DNA of 64,000 nt from the NCBI GenBank assembly GCA_024195585.1, contig SWBL01000037.1, positions 1-64,000 on the forward strand. The letters run 5' to 3'. The notes below the pieces were generated by a model that was not told where the DNA came from, did not search any database, and was given only the letters and a program-made list of their open reading frames with translations. This stretch comes from Aureobasidium sp. EXF-3400 (Eukaryota; Ascomycota; Dothideomycetes; Dothideales; Saccotheciaceae). This document shows positions 20,493-30,554 of this stretch, piece by piece; positions within the stretch are counted from its first letter, which is position 1, and each line of letters begins with the position of its first letter. The translations under genes and the position numbers were made by a program.

Positions 20493-22066
20493 CTCGAAGG
20501 CTTCCAAGCTTGATCTTGAAGTTTTTGGTGTTTTGTAAGAATGAGGACGTGAAACTGCTAGAGTGTGATGTGATTGCAAGGCTTTGAATGGTGCTGGTGG
20601 TTCTTGAGACAAAGAGAAATGCTCGAGGAGCGCAGAGTTTATATCTTGGAACATTTACGTAGGATGGCGTATTGTATGTTACAAAAAGGTGGCGGAGGAA
20701 ATAGATTGAGATGGGCTTGTGGAGTGCATCGGCTTGCTGCATGATACTTTCCTTCCGCAGCCGATCCAGCCTGGCGGGAGGATTGCACAGAGCATGTGTC
20801 CGGTAATGTTAAGAGTTTTGATAGAAAATGGGTACACTACTCTTTTTCATTCCCCCTAGCAGATGACAGGCTCTCCAAATTGATTCAGAGTGGTGATGAG
20901 TATCTTGAACAGCGAAAAGGAATTTATGCTGTACTACCTGTCATCCTCAGAGCATTTGTTACAAAGAAGCGCCCTTGTGAACCCGTAGGTCTGGTCCGTC
21001 TAGAATAGCAACAAGAAATTAGACACCATGACAAGATAAAATACCGGCTGCCAGACTGCTCACAGCCATCACGCATGAGTAAACTCTGAGACCCGCGTGT
21101 AAAACAAGTACGCGCAGTTGTTGGATCAGGTTACGCGAGCTCAAGATCCATGATTGATGATCCGAACGAGTATCGGCCACTTGGTTTAAATTACGCTGTT
21201 ATCAGCAGTTCGTTGGAGACTGCCTCTCAGGGGTCAAGGAGATTTGTTACGACCAGAAGTGTTCACTGGAGGCCGAGATAGATTACGAGTATCCGCAAGG
21301 CTGGCCGGCAGCGACATGTCGCAGCTGGTTCAAAGGCAAGTTTGCCGAGTTTGTCCAGACTGGACAAATTCGGCGAACCTGCCATGTTGTTCGCATAAGG
21401 CAGTGAAGCCCTGGATTTGTTAGCTCTGCTGGTACCTTACAGACAGAAGTGTCGTTATGAGCTCTGCCTGTACTAATTTGATCATGCCGAACATATGATC
21501 TATTGCGACCCAAGAAGTGAGGCACTTCCTTGATATGTAAATAGGCGCCCTTGTGATGCGAGCGACTTCCTTGACGCATCCATAGCCAGAGTTGTCACGA
21601 TTTCGCGATTGTGGCCGAGAGAAGATGTGATGCTCAGGAGGAGATTTCCAGGCATGATTAGAGTGATGGAATCATTCAAACGTGTGATACTGAACCAATC
21701 GCAGTGAATTTTTCGTTGTAAAATTGTTACTTGCCACGCACGATGTTCGCATCGATAACAGGAAGAAGAAGCTTAAGTAATACCAGTTGGGGGAGGAGCC
21801 CCTTATATAGCTAACCGTCATGAGCACGGACAACGTTACCACTTCAACACATTCTGCAAGATCTTGACTTCTTCTCTGGCACCTTCCTCTTCTCAGAGCG
21901 TATCACGAGCAAGAAAACCAGTGCCACTTGTGAAAAGGTGGAAGAAGGAATGCTGCCTTCCGATTCAATTCAAATAACTTTTTTCCATGCCTCTGATCTC
22001 TCATCCTCAATCCCGTCGCATGAATCAAAACACACAAGAGCCCGAGATCAGCTCTTTCCTGACTTT
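20493..22066. other. Intergenic
   Basis: 1.6 kb, right edge of the gene desert. Contains the 49-bp palindrome listed separately. Otherwise nothing I can support. The right end should contain the 3' UTR of the minus-strand gene that follows. Confidence 0.45.
21335..21383. repeat. 49-bp near-perfect palindrome (24-bp arms, 1-base centre)
   Basis: Left arm GGCAAGTTTGCCGAGTTTG plus TCCAG; the right arm read on the other strand is GGCAGGTTCGCCGAATTTG plus TCCAG. There are 21 of 24 matches, and all three differences are transitions, so an RNA copy could still pair fully with G-U pairs. The centre is a single base at 21359. No flanking coding sequence. Could form a cruciform or, if transcribed, a very stable hairpin. 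Confidence 0.75.
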
Positions 22067-23686
22067 TTAGACAAATCCACCACCATAGTATACTTTAGCA
22101 CTCCTTTCTCCAACATTGTTCTCATCATTTCCTGCTACATCGCCCCATCCCACACCTACACCCCCAGATGCAACAACAGCTTCACCGATCCCTCTTCCCC
22201 ACCCACTCATTCTTCTTGCTCCTTCAGTCATCACTCTCCCACTAGCTTCCCAGCCTTGTTGCAGGCTCCTTCTCGCCACAGAAAGTCTACGTACCCCTTC
22301 TTTGACACCGACTTGGTTTGCTTTGATTGCACCGGTGGAGATGGCAGTTTTGAGTTTGGCATTTAGATTGGTGTGGAAAGAAGAGATGGAGGAGGCGGAA
22401 GAAAGAGTAGTATAGGCTGTCGATGATTTGGGTCGGAGAGTGGGAGGAGTATGGGAGTACTCCATTGGTTTGTCTCTAGGTTTGTCGGCTTGAGTGTCTC
22501 GGGGTGCGTTGGTGATATCAGAGGGCTTTGGTGGGTCAGGGACAGGAGGGGGAGAGGAAAGCAGAGGTCTGGTGTCGATGGTTGTTTGATGGCGTTTGCG
22601 CCTCAATGCTGTAGAAGGCGGAGACAAATCTTTCTTTTTGGTGCTGCGATGACGGGAAGAAGGTAAGTTCAGCTGTATGCCCTCACTGCTGGACTCGCTC
22701 GACGATGAGAACCAAGAAGTGACTTGAGGACGTGGTTGACCAATCACTCCTAGCCTCCTCGTATCAACAGGTCCAGAGCTGCCAGGTCCTGAAGTATCAC
22801 ACAGCTGCAGCTTACTGTGTGGTGGCGCTGAGATCCCCGAGTGTCTGACCAAGGGTCGAGCATCCAGTCTCAATCCGTCGACCGTCTTCATCAGCGACGT
22901 TGCTTTCCCCTTCCTCGTTGTACCTTCCTCTTCCTGGCCTCCATCTTTCTTCCTTCCAATCAACACAGTCTCTTTGACAACTCCATCAAGCGAAGCATAA
23001 GTGCTTTGTGCAAGACTTTGCTCTTGTGTCTGCGGCTCAGTCTGGACCTGTGTCGTCCATTCTTGCTGCAAGTTTGTCTTCGCAAGATTTCTTTGCAGGG
23101 GGACTCCAATCTCAAACTCCAATGTCGAGCCCGAGTCATCCGAATGCAGCAGCCTACTCATCGAATGCACAGAAGCGGGTTTAGTAGCCGTGGTTTCAGT
23201 AGGACTGATGCTCGCATCAGCAGTCTGACCATCATTGCCTTGACGAGAAAGAGAAAAGTATCGTCCAACGTCTTCCGGCTCCGTGGCTTCGGCAGTAAAA
23301 TCTGCGAGAGCGGAAACAAGTCGGTTGTTCTCGTCAGGACTGGTATCGGTGTCTTGTGCTCCAATCTCAAGACCCGTAGTCAAGGAACAGTCATCGATGA
23401 TAATCTCAGGTAGCCTGCTGTCGCAGCGGCTACGAGTGCTCTCTGCTTGTTCATGATGTTCTTCATCTTTGTTTCCAGGACTCTTGTCACCCGAGTTGGT
23501 CGTCAATGGCACACCTTCCTCACCAAAAGGAGAATTGGAACTGTCGTCATCGTTCGAAGTCCCGGAATCCAGTTTTGGTGGTGAGAGAAGGCTGTCGATT
23601 CTTGTTCGGCGACACTTGTTGCAAAAGTTATCGAGGGCTGCTGATAGCGAAGAGCGGCGTCTGCCCTTGGATTCTGGTGAGGACAT
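22067..23686 (-). CDS. Disordered fungal protein of unknown function (539 aa)
   Basis: Single uninterrupted frame of 539 codons from ATG 23686. Composition is low-complexity and mostly disordered: Ser/Thr/Pro-rich, acidic near residues 40-180, with a proline run (SSPPPVPDPPKP) near the middle. The last 110 residues differ: a short helical, basic stretch (LNAKLKTAISTGAIKANQVGVK, RRLSVARRSLQQGW) followed by a Gly/Trp-rich end (MSGWGRGIGE, GVGWGDV). The long frame with good codon structure, and the absence of any equally long frame on the other strand, support a gene. I do not recognise the family. The conserved-looking C-terminal basic helix is the likely functional part; this is inference. Confidence 0.7.
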   Translation of the reverse strand: MSSPESKGRRRSSLSAALDNFCNKCRRTRIDSLLSPPKLDSGTSNDDDSSNSPFGEEGVPLTTNSGDKSPGNKDEEHHEQAESTRSRCDSRLPEIIIDDCSLTTGLEIGAQDTDTSPDENNRLVSALADFTAEATEPEDVGRYFSLSRQGNDGQTADASISPTETTATKPASVHSMSRLLHSDDSGSTLEFEIGVPLQRNLAKTNLQQEWTTQVQTEPQTQEQSLAQSTYASLDGVVKETVLIGRKKDGGQEEEGTTRKGKATSLMKTVDGLRLDARPLVRHSGISAPPHSKLQLCDTSGPGSSGPVDTRRLGVIGQPRPQVTSWFSSSSESSSEGIQLNLPSSRHRSTKKKDLSPPSTALRRKRHQTTIDTRPLLSSPPPVPDPPKPSDITNAPRDTQADKPRDKPMEYSHTPPTLRPKSSTAYTTLSSASSISSFHTNLNAKLKTAISTGAIKANQVGVKEGVRRLSVARRSLQQGWEASGRVMTEGARRMSGWGRGIGEAVVASGGVGVGWGDVAGNDENNVGERSAKVYYGGGFV

Positions 23687-24618
23687 TTCGGTGGAAGGTA
23701 ATAAGAAATGGAGAAAAATTGGCGCTTGCTGGAAAGAAACAAGAAAGGGCGCACAGTGAGGACTGGGACTGCAGGATCGATCCTTGGTGGATGATCCCTC
23801 GCTTTTTTGGTATAAAAACTGGAAATGAGATGGTGAGTGGGTGAATAGAAGAATGGCAGCTGCACCCGCTCAGGACCTTGCAAATATATGCTATGCCCAT
23901 TGCTACGTCGTGATCCATGGTGGGGGAAACACTATCAGCACGTCAGTTTAAGTTGGTAGAATGAAACCACAATCACATCATCGTTCTCTTATCAGTGAAC
24001 CTAGATGTTCACCTATGCTTGGCCATTTCTTTACTCAAGACAGCCTGTAGCTAAATAACAGGGGACAAACAGCTGATAGGCTCGACCTCGTCCTGCCAAG
24101 TAACATAAATTCTGTAGGCGATTCTGGATGCGAACCAGCGACCGTATGCGCATGTTTAACGTGCACTTAGCTTCGAGGGGCATGTAATTTATCAGGTGAG
24201 AGTGATTGGATTGGTGTATATACCTCCGTAGTGGAGTATAAGAAGAAAAGTCAATTTGGGTGGAGAGGGGAAACGGCTAACCTTGAGTGCTGTCTTGGAT
24301 TGTGACAACCTTCTTTTGAGCCGTGAAACCGTGATCCATCAAACGCCTTGATAACGTAAGGAGAAAGCAAGCAAAGCGTGTTACATAAGCAGCCTCCTCT
24401 TTTTTATCTTCTCTTTTCTTCAGCGTGAACATCCTTTTTACCCCTCTTGGGGACCATCCATCCAAATTATTATGTGTCTTCGTAAGCCGTCATGAAAGCA
24501 CAAACGCGTGCAGATATGTGAAAAGAAAGAACTCGACACGACGAAAGCGTGGAGTAGGGATGAAATTAGGAAGCAGAAATGTCGAAATGGTGTAAGTCGA
24601 TGAGTTGAGAAACAACTT
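23687..24618. other. Intergenic with tRNA-like fragment
   Basis: 932 bp between two minus-strand genes: promoter of the disordered-protein gene and 3' UTR of the zinc-finger gene. It holds the tRNA-like stretch listed separately; otherwise nothing I can support. Confidence 0.5.
24115..24175 (-). other. tRNA-like 3' half (probably degenerate)
   Basis: Read on the minus strand, GGTCGCTGGTTCGCATCCAG has the form of a tRNA T-arm with a B-box-like GGTTCGCATCC. Before it, GCACG TTAAACA TGCGC can form an anticodon-like arm with a seven-base loop (one mismatch). No D-arm, and no 5' strand complementary to the following ATCGCC, is found in the expected distance. I read it as a relic or chance resemblance, not a working tRNA gene. 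Confidence 0.25.
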
Positions 24619-27169
24619 TTACTGAAGCTCGGGAAAGAACTTCGCGTAGGGGTTCTCCTTGGGCTTGGTCGTGTTGCTGCTGCTGTTCGAGGGGAACAAC
24701 GATTGCTCGTCAAACTGAGCACCGAGACCATAGTCGTTGTTTGAGGGGAACAGAGAATCGGTGTTGTTGTAGTCGGAAGGCAGGTACTTAGACATGTCGA
24801 AGTCGTCGTCGGCCATGTTCATGTCCATAGAAGCATCACCACCAAATCCTTGGTTTGTCAGAGGTTGAGGAGCAGTGAGCATAGGATCAGAACCATTGAC
24901 TAGGAACTGAGGCGCTGAGAACAACAGACTCTGGTCGCTGATATAGTTGCTTGGACCTGCTTGGAAACCTTGTTCCATCTTGAAGCCGTTGTTGGCGACA
25001 AAGTGTGGGCTGTCCTCAGGGGTAGGAGGGTTGAATGCGTCGTCGAAAGACGTCTCACCTTGAAGCAGCGTCGAGTTGGGTGCAGTGTTAACAGCTGACG
25101 AATCGTGCGACAAACGGCGATCATCAACAAGCGACGGGGTATAAAGAGGGTTGTTGACGCCTGGAGTGAAGGCACTAGCCCAGTCAAAGTTGAAGTGGTC
25201 AACGAACTCTGGCTGGAAGTCCATAGCCATGTTGAAGTCAGGACTTTCGAAGGGAGTCATGATACTTTGGCCCATTGAGGGCACCGAGAATTCTTGAGGA
25301 GAAGTCAAGGTGGTGGACAGGTCACTCACTGAAGGGTACTGCTCTGTCTGCATGAAAGGGGTGGTTGATGTGGACGCAGAGGCCGAAGATGTTGATGGAG
25401 TTGCTGCGCTTGCAGCGACACCTCCAACCAACTTGATGGGTTGCTGGACAGGCTCCTTTTGGTCAGGCTTCACCTTGGTCTTGCCGTTCTTGACAGTTGT
25501 CTTTGAACGAATGTATACCCAGCCATGGGCTTTCTCCATGTGGGACTTGCAGTTGCTGAGACGCTTCGACTGGTAAGGACAGTTGTTTACGGTCGACCAG
25601 TAACAAGCATACATGATAGGAGACTCGGCATGCTTGTCGTTGACGTGGCGTTCACACTCTTTCTCGGTGGGCCAGCCCTCCTCGTAATACTTGCAGTCAG
25701 TGTGAGGACACTTCCAAGGACGTTCGTGACTCTTCATGTGTTTCGTACGGTCGCAAGGACGGCGGAAGATCTTGTCGCATCCGTCAAAGCCACAGTCGTA
25801 CGTCTTGATAGGCTCGCCCTTTCTACGACGTGCCATGGACCTCTCCACGTCATCATTCAAAGAGTCAGCCATGATGGGACGCTTCGATGAAGACATGGAG
25901 TGGTCTGCACCGGAAGAAAGGACGGAACCATCGAGCAGAGAAATGTCTTTGCCTGCCTTGTGACGGACGAGTTGGAGCGGCGTCTTGTGAGTCACGTCGG
26001 CTCCTCCTCGGAGGTGGCCGCCCCGCAGTTGTAGGCGTTCATCACTGAGTCATACGTTAGCGCCAACTCTAAACTTGGGATCTCAGGAACACTTACGGAG
26101 TAACATCCATCTCGTCGAGTTCTTCTCCACGTTCTTTCTTTGAGCGGGTTGATGCCACGATCTGTGCGTATCTGCGGATTTGACCGACCAAGTCGATGAA
26201 GTAGTTGCTGGTGTATGGACGGTCTGAAGGTGAGCAGTGGTCTGACTCGTGGACGACGTCGACAGTAGCGTGAAGACAGTCGATGTAGGTTTCGCAAAAG
26301 TTGAGATAATCAGAAGGAGTACGAGAGTAATCCTGAGAAAGAGAACGAAAATAAGCAACTGAGCGGGCAGAAAGTCCGCAACGGATACTTACAGGAGCCA
26401 AGAAAACCAAAGTCTTCTCGAGGTCACGAAGGGTGGTGATTTGGCGAGAGGCGATGCGTCGAGGAACCCCTCTGATAAGAGGATGGAAGTCTTTGAGAGC
26501 TTGTTGTTTTAGAATAGGCTTGACGATGTAGTTGTGGATCTGCTCGCAGGCGAACTCGCTGAGGTGTTCGTCAGCGTACGAGCTTGAGGCTGAAGAAGGA
26601 GATCTCTTCAATGTGGAGCCTGACAATAGACAATAGTTAGCGCTGCATAAATCATCGACAATAGGAAGTAGGTGAATATTACCTTTGGTCGAAGCTTTGG
26701 TTTTCTTGGTGTCGAATTCGTCAGAATCGGCAATGCTAGAACCCAGACCACTGTCATAAGCATTGTTGGGACTATCACGACGTTCTGCGGAGGTGCCTTC
26801 CAGACCAGAGTTGTCGAGAACACAGCGAGGGTGAGGTAAGGCTTCAGGCTCGGAAAGAAGCTTTCCAAGAGCAGCGGCAGAGTTGTTGTCGGCGATGACT
26901 TGATCGACTTTGGCAAGAAGGTCTGCAGCTCTGCGTTCGCCAGCACCGATAAGTAGATCTTCAAGGGCTTTGGGACTTGTGACAGAGCGAGTCGTCATAG
27001 ACCGAGCGACAGCGTCGAGAGGGTTGAAGAGTTCTGACTTGTTTGAGGATGGAGAGTGGAAGGTGGTTCCTTTTTGAATGGACAGGCCAGCAAAAGAGTC
27101 GATCAGGGCAGCAGTGGTTGAGGGACTGCCCTGGCGACGGCGGGGATGAGAGGAGGTTTTGGATGGCAT
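24619..27169 (-). CDS. C2H2 zinc-finger transcription factor (791 aa)
   Basis: Exons (minus) 27169-26683, 26619-26393, 26332-26097 and 26044-24619; introns 63, 60 and 52 bp, all with GTAAT/GTAAGT donors and CAG acceptors, and the last with GCTAAC. Residues about 397-490 hold three zinc fingers: CGFDGC..HMKSH, WKCPHTDC..HVNDKH, and ACYWSTVNNCPYQSKRLSNCKSHMEKAHGW; the third finger with its CPYQSKR-SNC-HMEKAHGW form is common to a fungal C2H2 group. The N-terminal region is Ser-rich with helical segments; the C-terminal 300 residues are acidic and Asn/Ser/Phe-rich, like an activation domain. The 60-nt second intron is in frame and stop-free, so an isoform with 20 extra residues is possible. The regulatory target is not inferable. 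Confidence 0.85.
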
Positions 27170-29005
27170 GTTGGAAGGATGCTGTTGGTACAGCTAGGTG
27201 GTCTGGGTGGGTGCGTTGGTCGAATCAAACAGGGTCAGAATGGTGTTGATTGGTCGCAAGACACGGCCAGTGCGGGTGAGTCACGTCCGAGCAGCAGCGA
27301 CAGCTCCGAATGGTTGACCCAGATTGGGTGCAGATTAGAAGTGGACAGCAATGCGACTTGTGATGTGGGTAGCAAGAGCTTGACCGGTGATGGCGGCGGT
27401 GTCGAGATGCGGGCTAGTGGGCGCAAGTTAAGATTCGAGAATGGAGTAAAACAGACGTCGAAGTTCGGGCGCGGAGAAGGGGCAGATGAATAGTTGCGAG
27501 GCCAAGCAAGGATTACGATGTTGGAGCGAAGGCCACGTTGACAAGGTCGAAGAAAAGCACCGGGAGGAAATCGTTGGTTCGTCTTCCTGAGGTCGTCGCA
27601 GCGGTTCTTGAAGTTGTTAGGCAGCAGCCATTCGTACTCCGCCTCACCTTCCTTCCTCGGGATCACGCGTCCACGTGCACACTTGACCAGTCTGATCCTT
27701 GTTGATTGATAATGCTGATTATGGCAGCTGCTTCTCTCTCTGGGAAGAATATTCAATTTCAATACTTATACCACGCACGCTTCAACTCGACTTTGCTTCT
27801 CACCTTCGTGGTCCAACTCATCATCAGGGTCCGCGGTCTCTCCAGACCGTTGGCGCAAAGTCGGATCTCGGTCAAAATGTAACGCCGCCGGGCTGTGCTC
27901 CTGACTTGCAGTTCCAGGAAAATGGTCGCTTCCATTCAAGTCGTTCTGGTTCTGCTGCGGGAGGATCAGGATTCGAGCTTTACGACTCGGCCGTAGTCCT
28001 GCTGCTCAATGAAAGATTCAAATTACTATTCGCCTTGCAGCGGAGCTGTACCGCGACTCGGCAGTGTCAAGATGGCACTCCCGTGTCTGCAATGAGCCGT
28101 GTTGCTTCACCGGATGGTAGGGCTGATATCACATGATCTCGCGGTCGACGTCTTGAAGATTGCACAAATTGTGCTCAAAGGAGTGTGCAATCTGACGTAT
28201 GTACAGTTCGCTACATCAGATTCTTGGATATGTACTCAGTGGTAGTTTGCATATGCCAGACCGCTGCGTCTCGTTCTACATGACTTTGCGAGACTCAGCA
28301 GCTCAGGTTCTTCGTTCGTAGATTAGCAGAACGCTGTGACCTTTCACAGGGCGGATGCAAAATGCCAAGCAAACCAGGACTCCATCCATCTTCCAAATTT
28401 CTTCAGCAAACTTCTCTTCTCTCACTCCATCACATCGATCACGGATCATATCGTGTACAAATCCGCACACCCTTCTGCTTGAGGGCCATTGACTTCTCAG
28501 AGGTAAGCTTCATTCCTCCGACAGCACACATATCACCCTATCCTCGAATGATGAAGTATTTTCGGATGTAAAAATTTATTGTCTTGTCCGAGAGCGCAAA
28601 ACCGTGTGGACATTTTCCGTTGCCTTCCTTCTGACTCTCACCACTATCTTCCGTTCTGCATACCAAGAAGCTTATGTCTTGATAATTGCTAACAAAGATA
28701 ATCAGGTTTTCAAGAATCTTCTGTGGAACGTGGTTTTGGCTTTGGAGGACGACATAAGGTGCATGGGTTTACTCGATTATCTATAATTTAGCATGACAAT
28801 ACACATCCATTATCTGTTCACATCGTTGAGCCTTTCAAAATTGTGTTGCAGTGCCTGTCTTCAATATGGCGTGAGTGTCTCCATCCAGGTGGACTGGCCA
28901 ATCTCCCGAGTAGCAATTTCCCCGCGAACAGATCGGCCGACTCTGAGTGCTTCCATCTCAATGAAATTGACCCTCCTTCGTACACAGCCCACATAACACA
29001 ATTCA
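27170..29005. promoter_or_regulatory. Long divergent intergenic region, zinc-finger gene / ERG26
   Basis: 1.8 kb between head-to-head genes, long for this window, as is usual upstream of fungal regulators. The part from 27170 to about 27700 probably holds the 5' leader of the zinc-finger gene. A minus-strand frame of 175 codons (27762-27235) and a plus-strand frame of 145 codons (27699-28136) occur but lack convincing coding features. A hairpin-forming inverted repeat lies at 28157-28193. Confidence 0.45.
28157..28193. repeat. Inverted repeat with 10-bp perfect arms
   Basis: AGATTGCACA at 28157-28166 and TGTGCAATCT at 28184-28193 are exact inverse complements. The left half also contains the nested palindrome GCACAAATTGTGC. 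Could be a regulatory site in the long divergent promoter; no known factor is named. Confidence 0.5.
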
Positions 29006-30241
29006 ATGGCCGCCTCAAGCAGTAACATCGGTCGCAAGACGACGTCGACCAAGAATCTGGGCCATGTCCTCATCACTGGAGGATGCGGTGGACTGGGTAC
29101 ACAGATCATCAACCTCCTGCTCGAACGCAATGCATGCACCAAGCTCTCAGCAATGGACCTGCGACCTGCCGCCGAGCCCATCAAGGGTTGCGACTACCAC
29201 TTTGGAGACCTTACAGACGAGGGTGCTATGCGCGAGCTGTTTGTCAAGATCAAGCCCGACATTGTTGTCCACACTGCCAGCCCCAAGTTCAACATGCCCG
29301 ACGAAATCTTGTACAAGGTCAATGTCGACGGAACCAAGACACTTCTTCGCGTGGCCTCAGAGACTGGTGTCAAGGCCTTTGTATATACTAGCAGTGCCAG
29401 TGTCATCAGCGACAGCGCGACCGACTTGATCAACGCCGACGAGACCTACCCCCTTATCACAGGCAAGGAGCAGCCTGACTACTACACCAACACGAAGGTA
29501 CATAGTAGAACCCCGTCCCACGCTTGCCACCACTAATCTGTATTGCAGGCTCTTGCCGAAACGTCCGTTCTCGAGTACAACCGCCCCGCCTCTAACCCTC
29601 GTTTCCTCACCTGCGCTCTTCGTCCTTCTGGCATCTTCGGTATCAACGACCAGACTGTTCTCCCTGGTATGCTTGGAGCATACTACAAGGGCCAGACCAA
29701 GTTCCAGCTCGGCGACAACACCAACCTCTTCGACTTCACCGAGTCTACCAACGTCGCCCATGCGCATCATCTGGCGGCGGCCGCTCTGGTGACGACTTAT
29801 GAACGCGAAGAGGCAGGACAGATTGCACCTTTGAGTCACGAGAAGGTGGATGGCGAGGCGTTTTTCATCACGAACGATTCGCCCATGTACTTCTGGGACT
29901 TCACTCGTACTGCATGGAAAGAAGCAGGTGATACTACCACACCCAGCCAGGTCTGGACGATCCCCAAGGATCTCGGACTGTTCATCGCAACCTTGTTCGA
30001 GTACATCTTCTGGATCTTCCAGCTCGGAGTGCCAAACTTGACCAGACAAAAGGTCAAGTACAGCTGTATGACGAGATACTACAGTATTGAGAAAGCTAAG
30101 AGAAGACTGGGTTACAGACCAGTTGTGGGCGTCACTGAGGGGCTCAAGAGAGGAGTCGCAGACACTATCAGACGGGGGCTGGTACCTGGCAGCCCTGAAG
30201 AGGCGCAGCGTCTGGCTGCAGAGTCCAAGAAGGCTCAGTAG
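29006..30241 (+). CDS. ERG26: Sterol-4-alpha-carboxylate 3-dehydrogenase, decarboxylating
   Basis: ER enzyme of ergosterol synthesis: NAD(P)-dependent oxidation and decarboxylation of the 4-alpha-carboxy sterol, working in the C-4 demethylation complex with Erg25, Erg27 and Erg28. Exons 29006-29497 and 29549-30241; intron 29498-29548 (GTACAT..CAG, 51 bp). Product is 394 residues. An N-terminal Rossmann segment HVLITGGCGGLGTQI gives the nucleotide-binding GGxGxxG. The 3beta-HSD pattern continues with VVHTASP, YTSSASVI and the catalytic YTNTK (Tyr160/Lys164) directly before the intron. A hydrophobic segment near residue 310 (FIATLFEYIFWIFQLGV) fits the family's membrane helix. Start 29006 gives a usual-length N-terminus. 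Confidence 0.93.
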
Positions 30242-30554
30242 ATGGACTCTTAATGAACGTGTTGATATGATTGTAATATAGAAAATTCCTCACAGTATTC
30301 TAAAATGTTGGCTAGATGCGCCCAATCGGGAAGGATGTTTTGTTTGTTTGTTCTGTAGATGGGTCGGTTGCGCGGACTGCAGCTCCCGCTTCCCCTCGTT
30401 GTTTCAACTTTGCGACAAACAGAAGTTCTGACTCGCCTTGTGCCTACTCGATTGGTCGAGCCTTGCTTTTATCAATTGCTCTTGTTTCCCGTTCAATCCT
30501 TCAGTTCTTCTCAACATCTCAACCCGCTGCGACTTGAACAGCACTTCGCCTATC
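30242..30554. promoter_or_regulatory. Upstream region of the NTF2-like gene
   Basis: 313 bp, tandem arrangement with ERG26. T/C-rich towards the start codon (TCAATCCTTCAGTTCTTCTCAACATCTCAACCC), like a fungal core promoter and leader. Nothing specific is recognisable. Confidence 0.4.

Noticed and set aside
14185..22066. Interpretation of the desert as a retrotransposon or biosynthetic cluster remnant
   Set aside because: No reverse transcriptase, integrase, long terminal repeat, polyketide or peptide synthetase pieces were seen in any frame.
21938..22366. 142-codon plus-strand frame
   Set aside because: Its right part is the antisense shadow of the 539-residue minus-strand gene; the left part is intergenic.
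27235..27762. 175-codon minus-strand frame upstream of the zinc-finger gene
   Set aside because: Proline/arginine-rich in an irregular way, lies in the leader/promoter region, and no relative or splice link to the downstream gene was found.
27699..28136. 145-codon plus-strand frame
   Set aside because: No coding character or recognisable domain; sits in a long divergent promoter.
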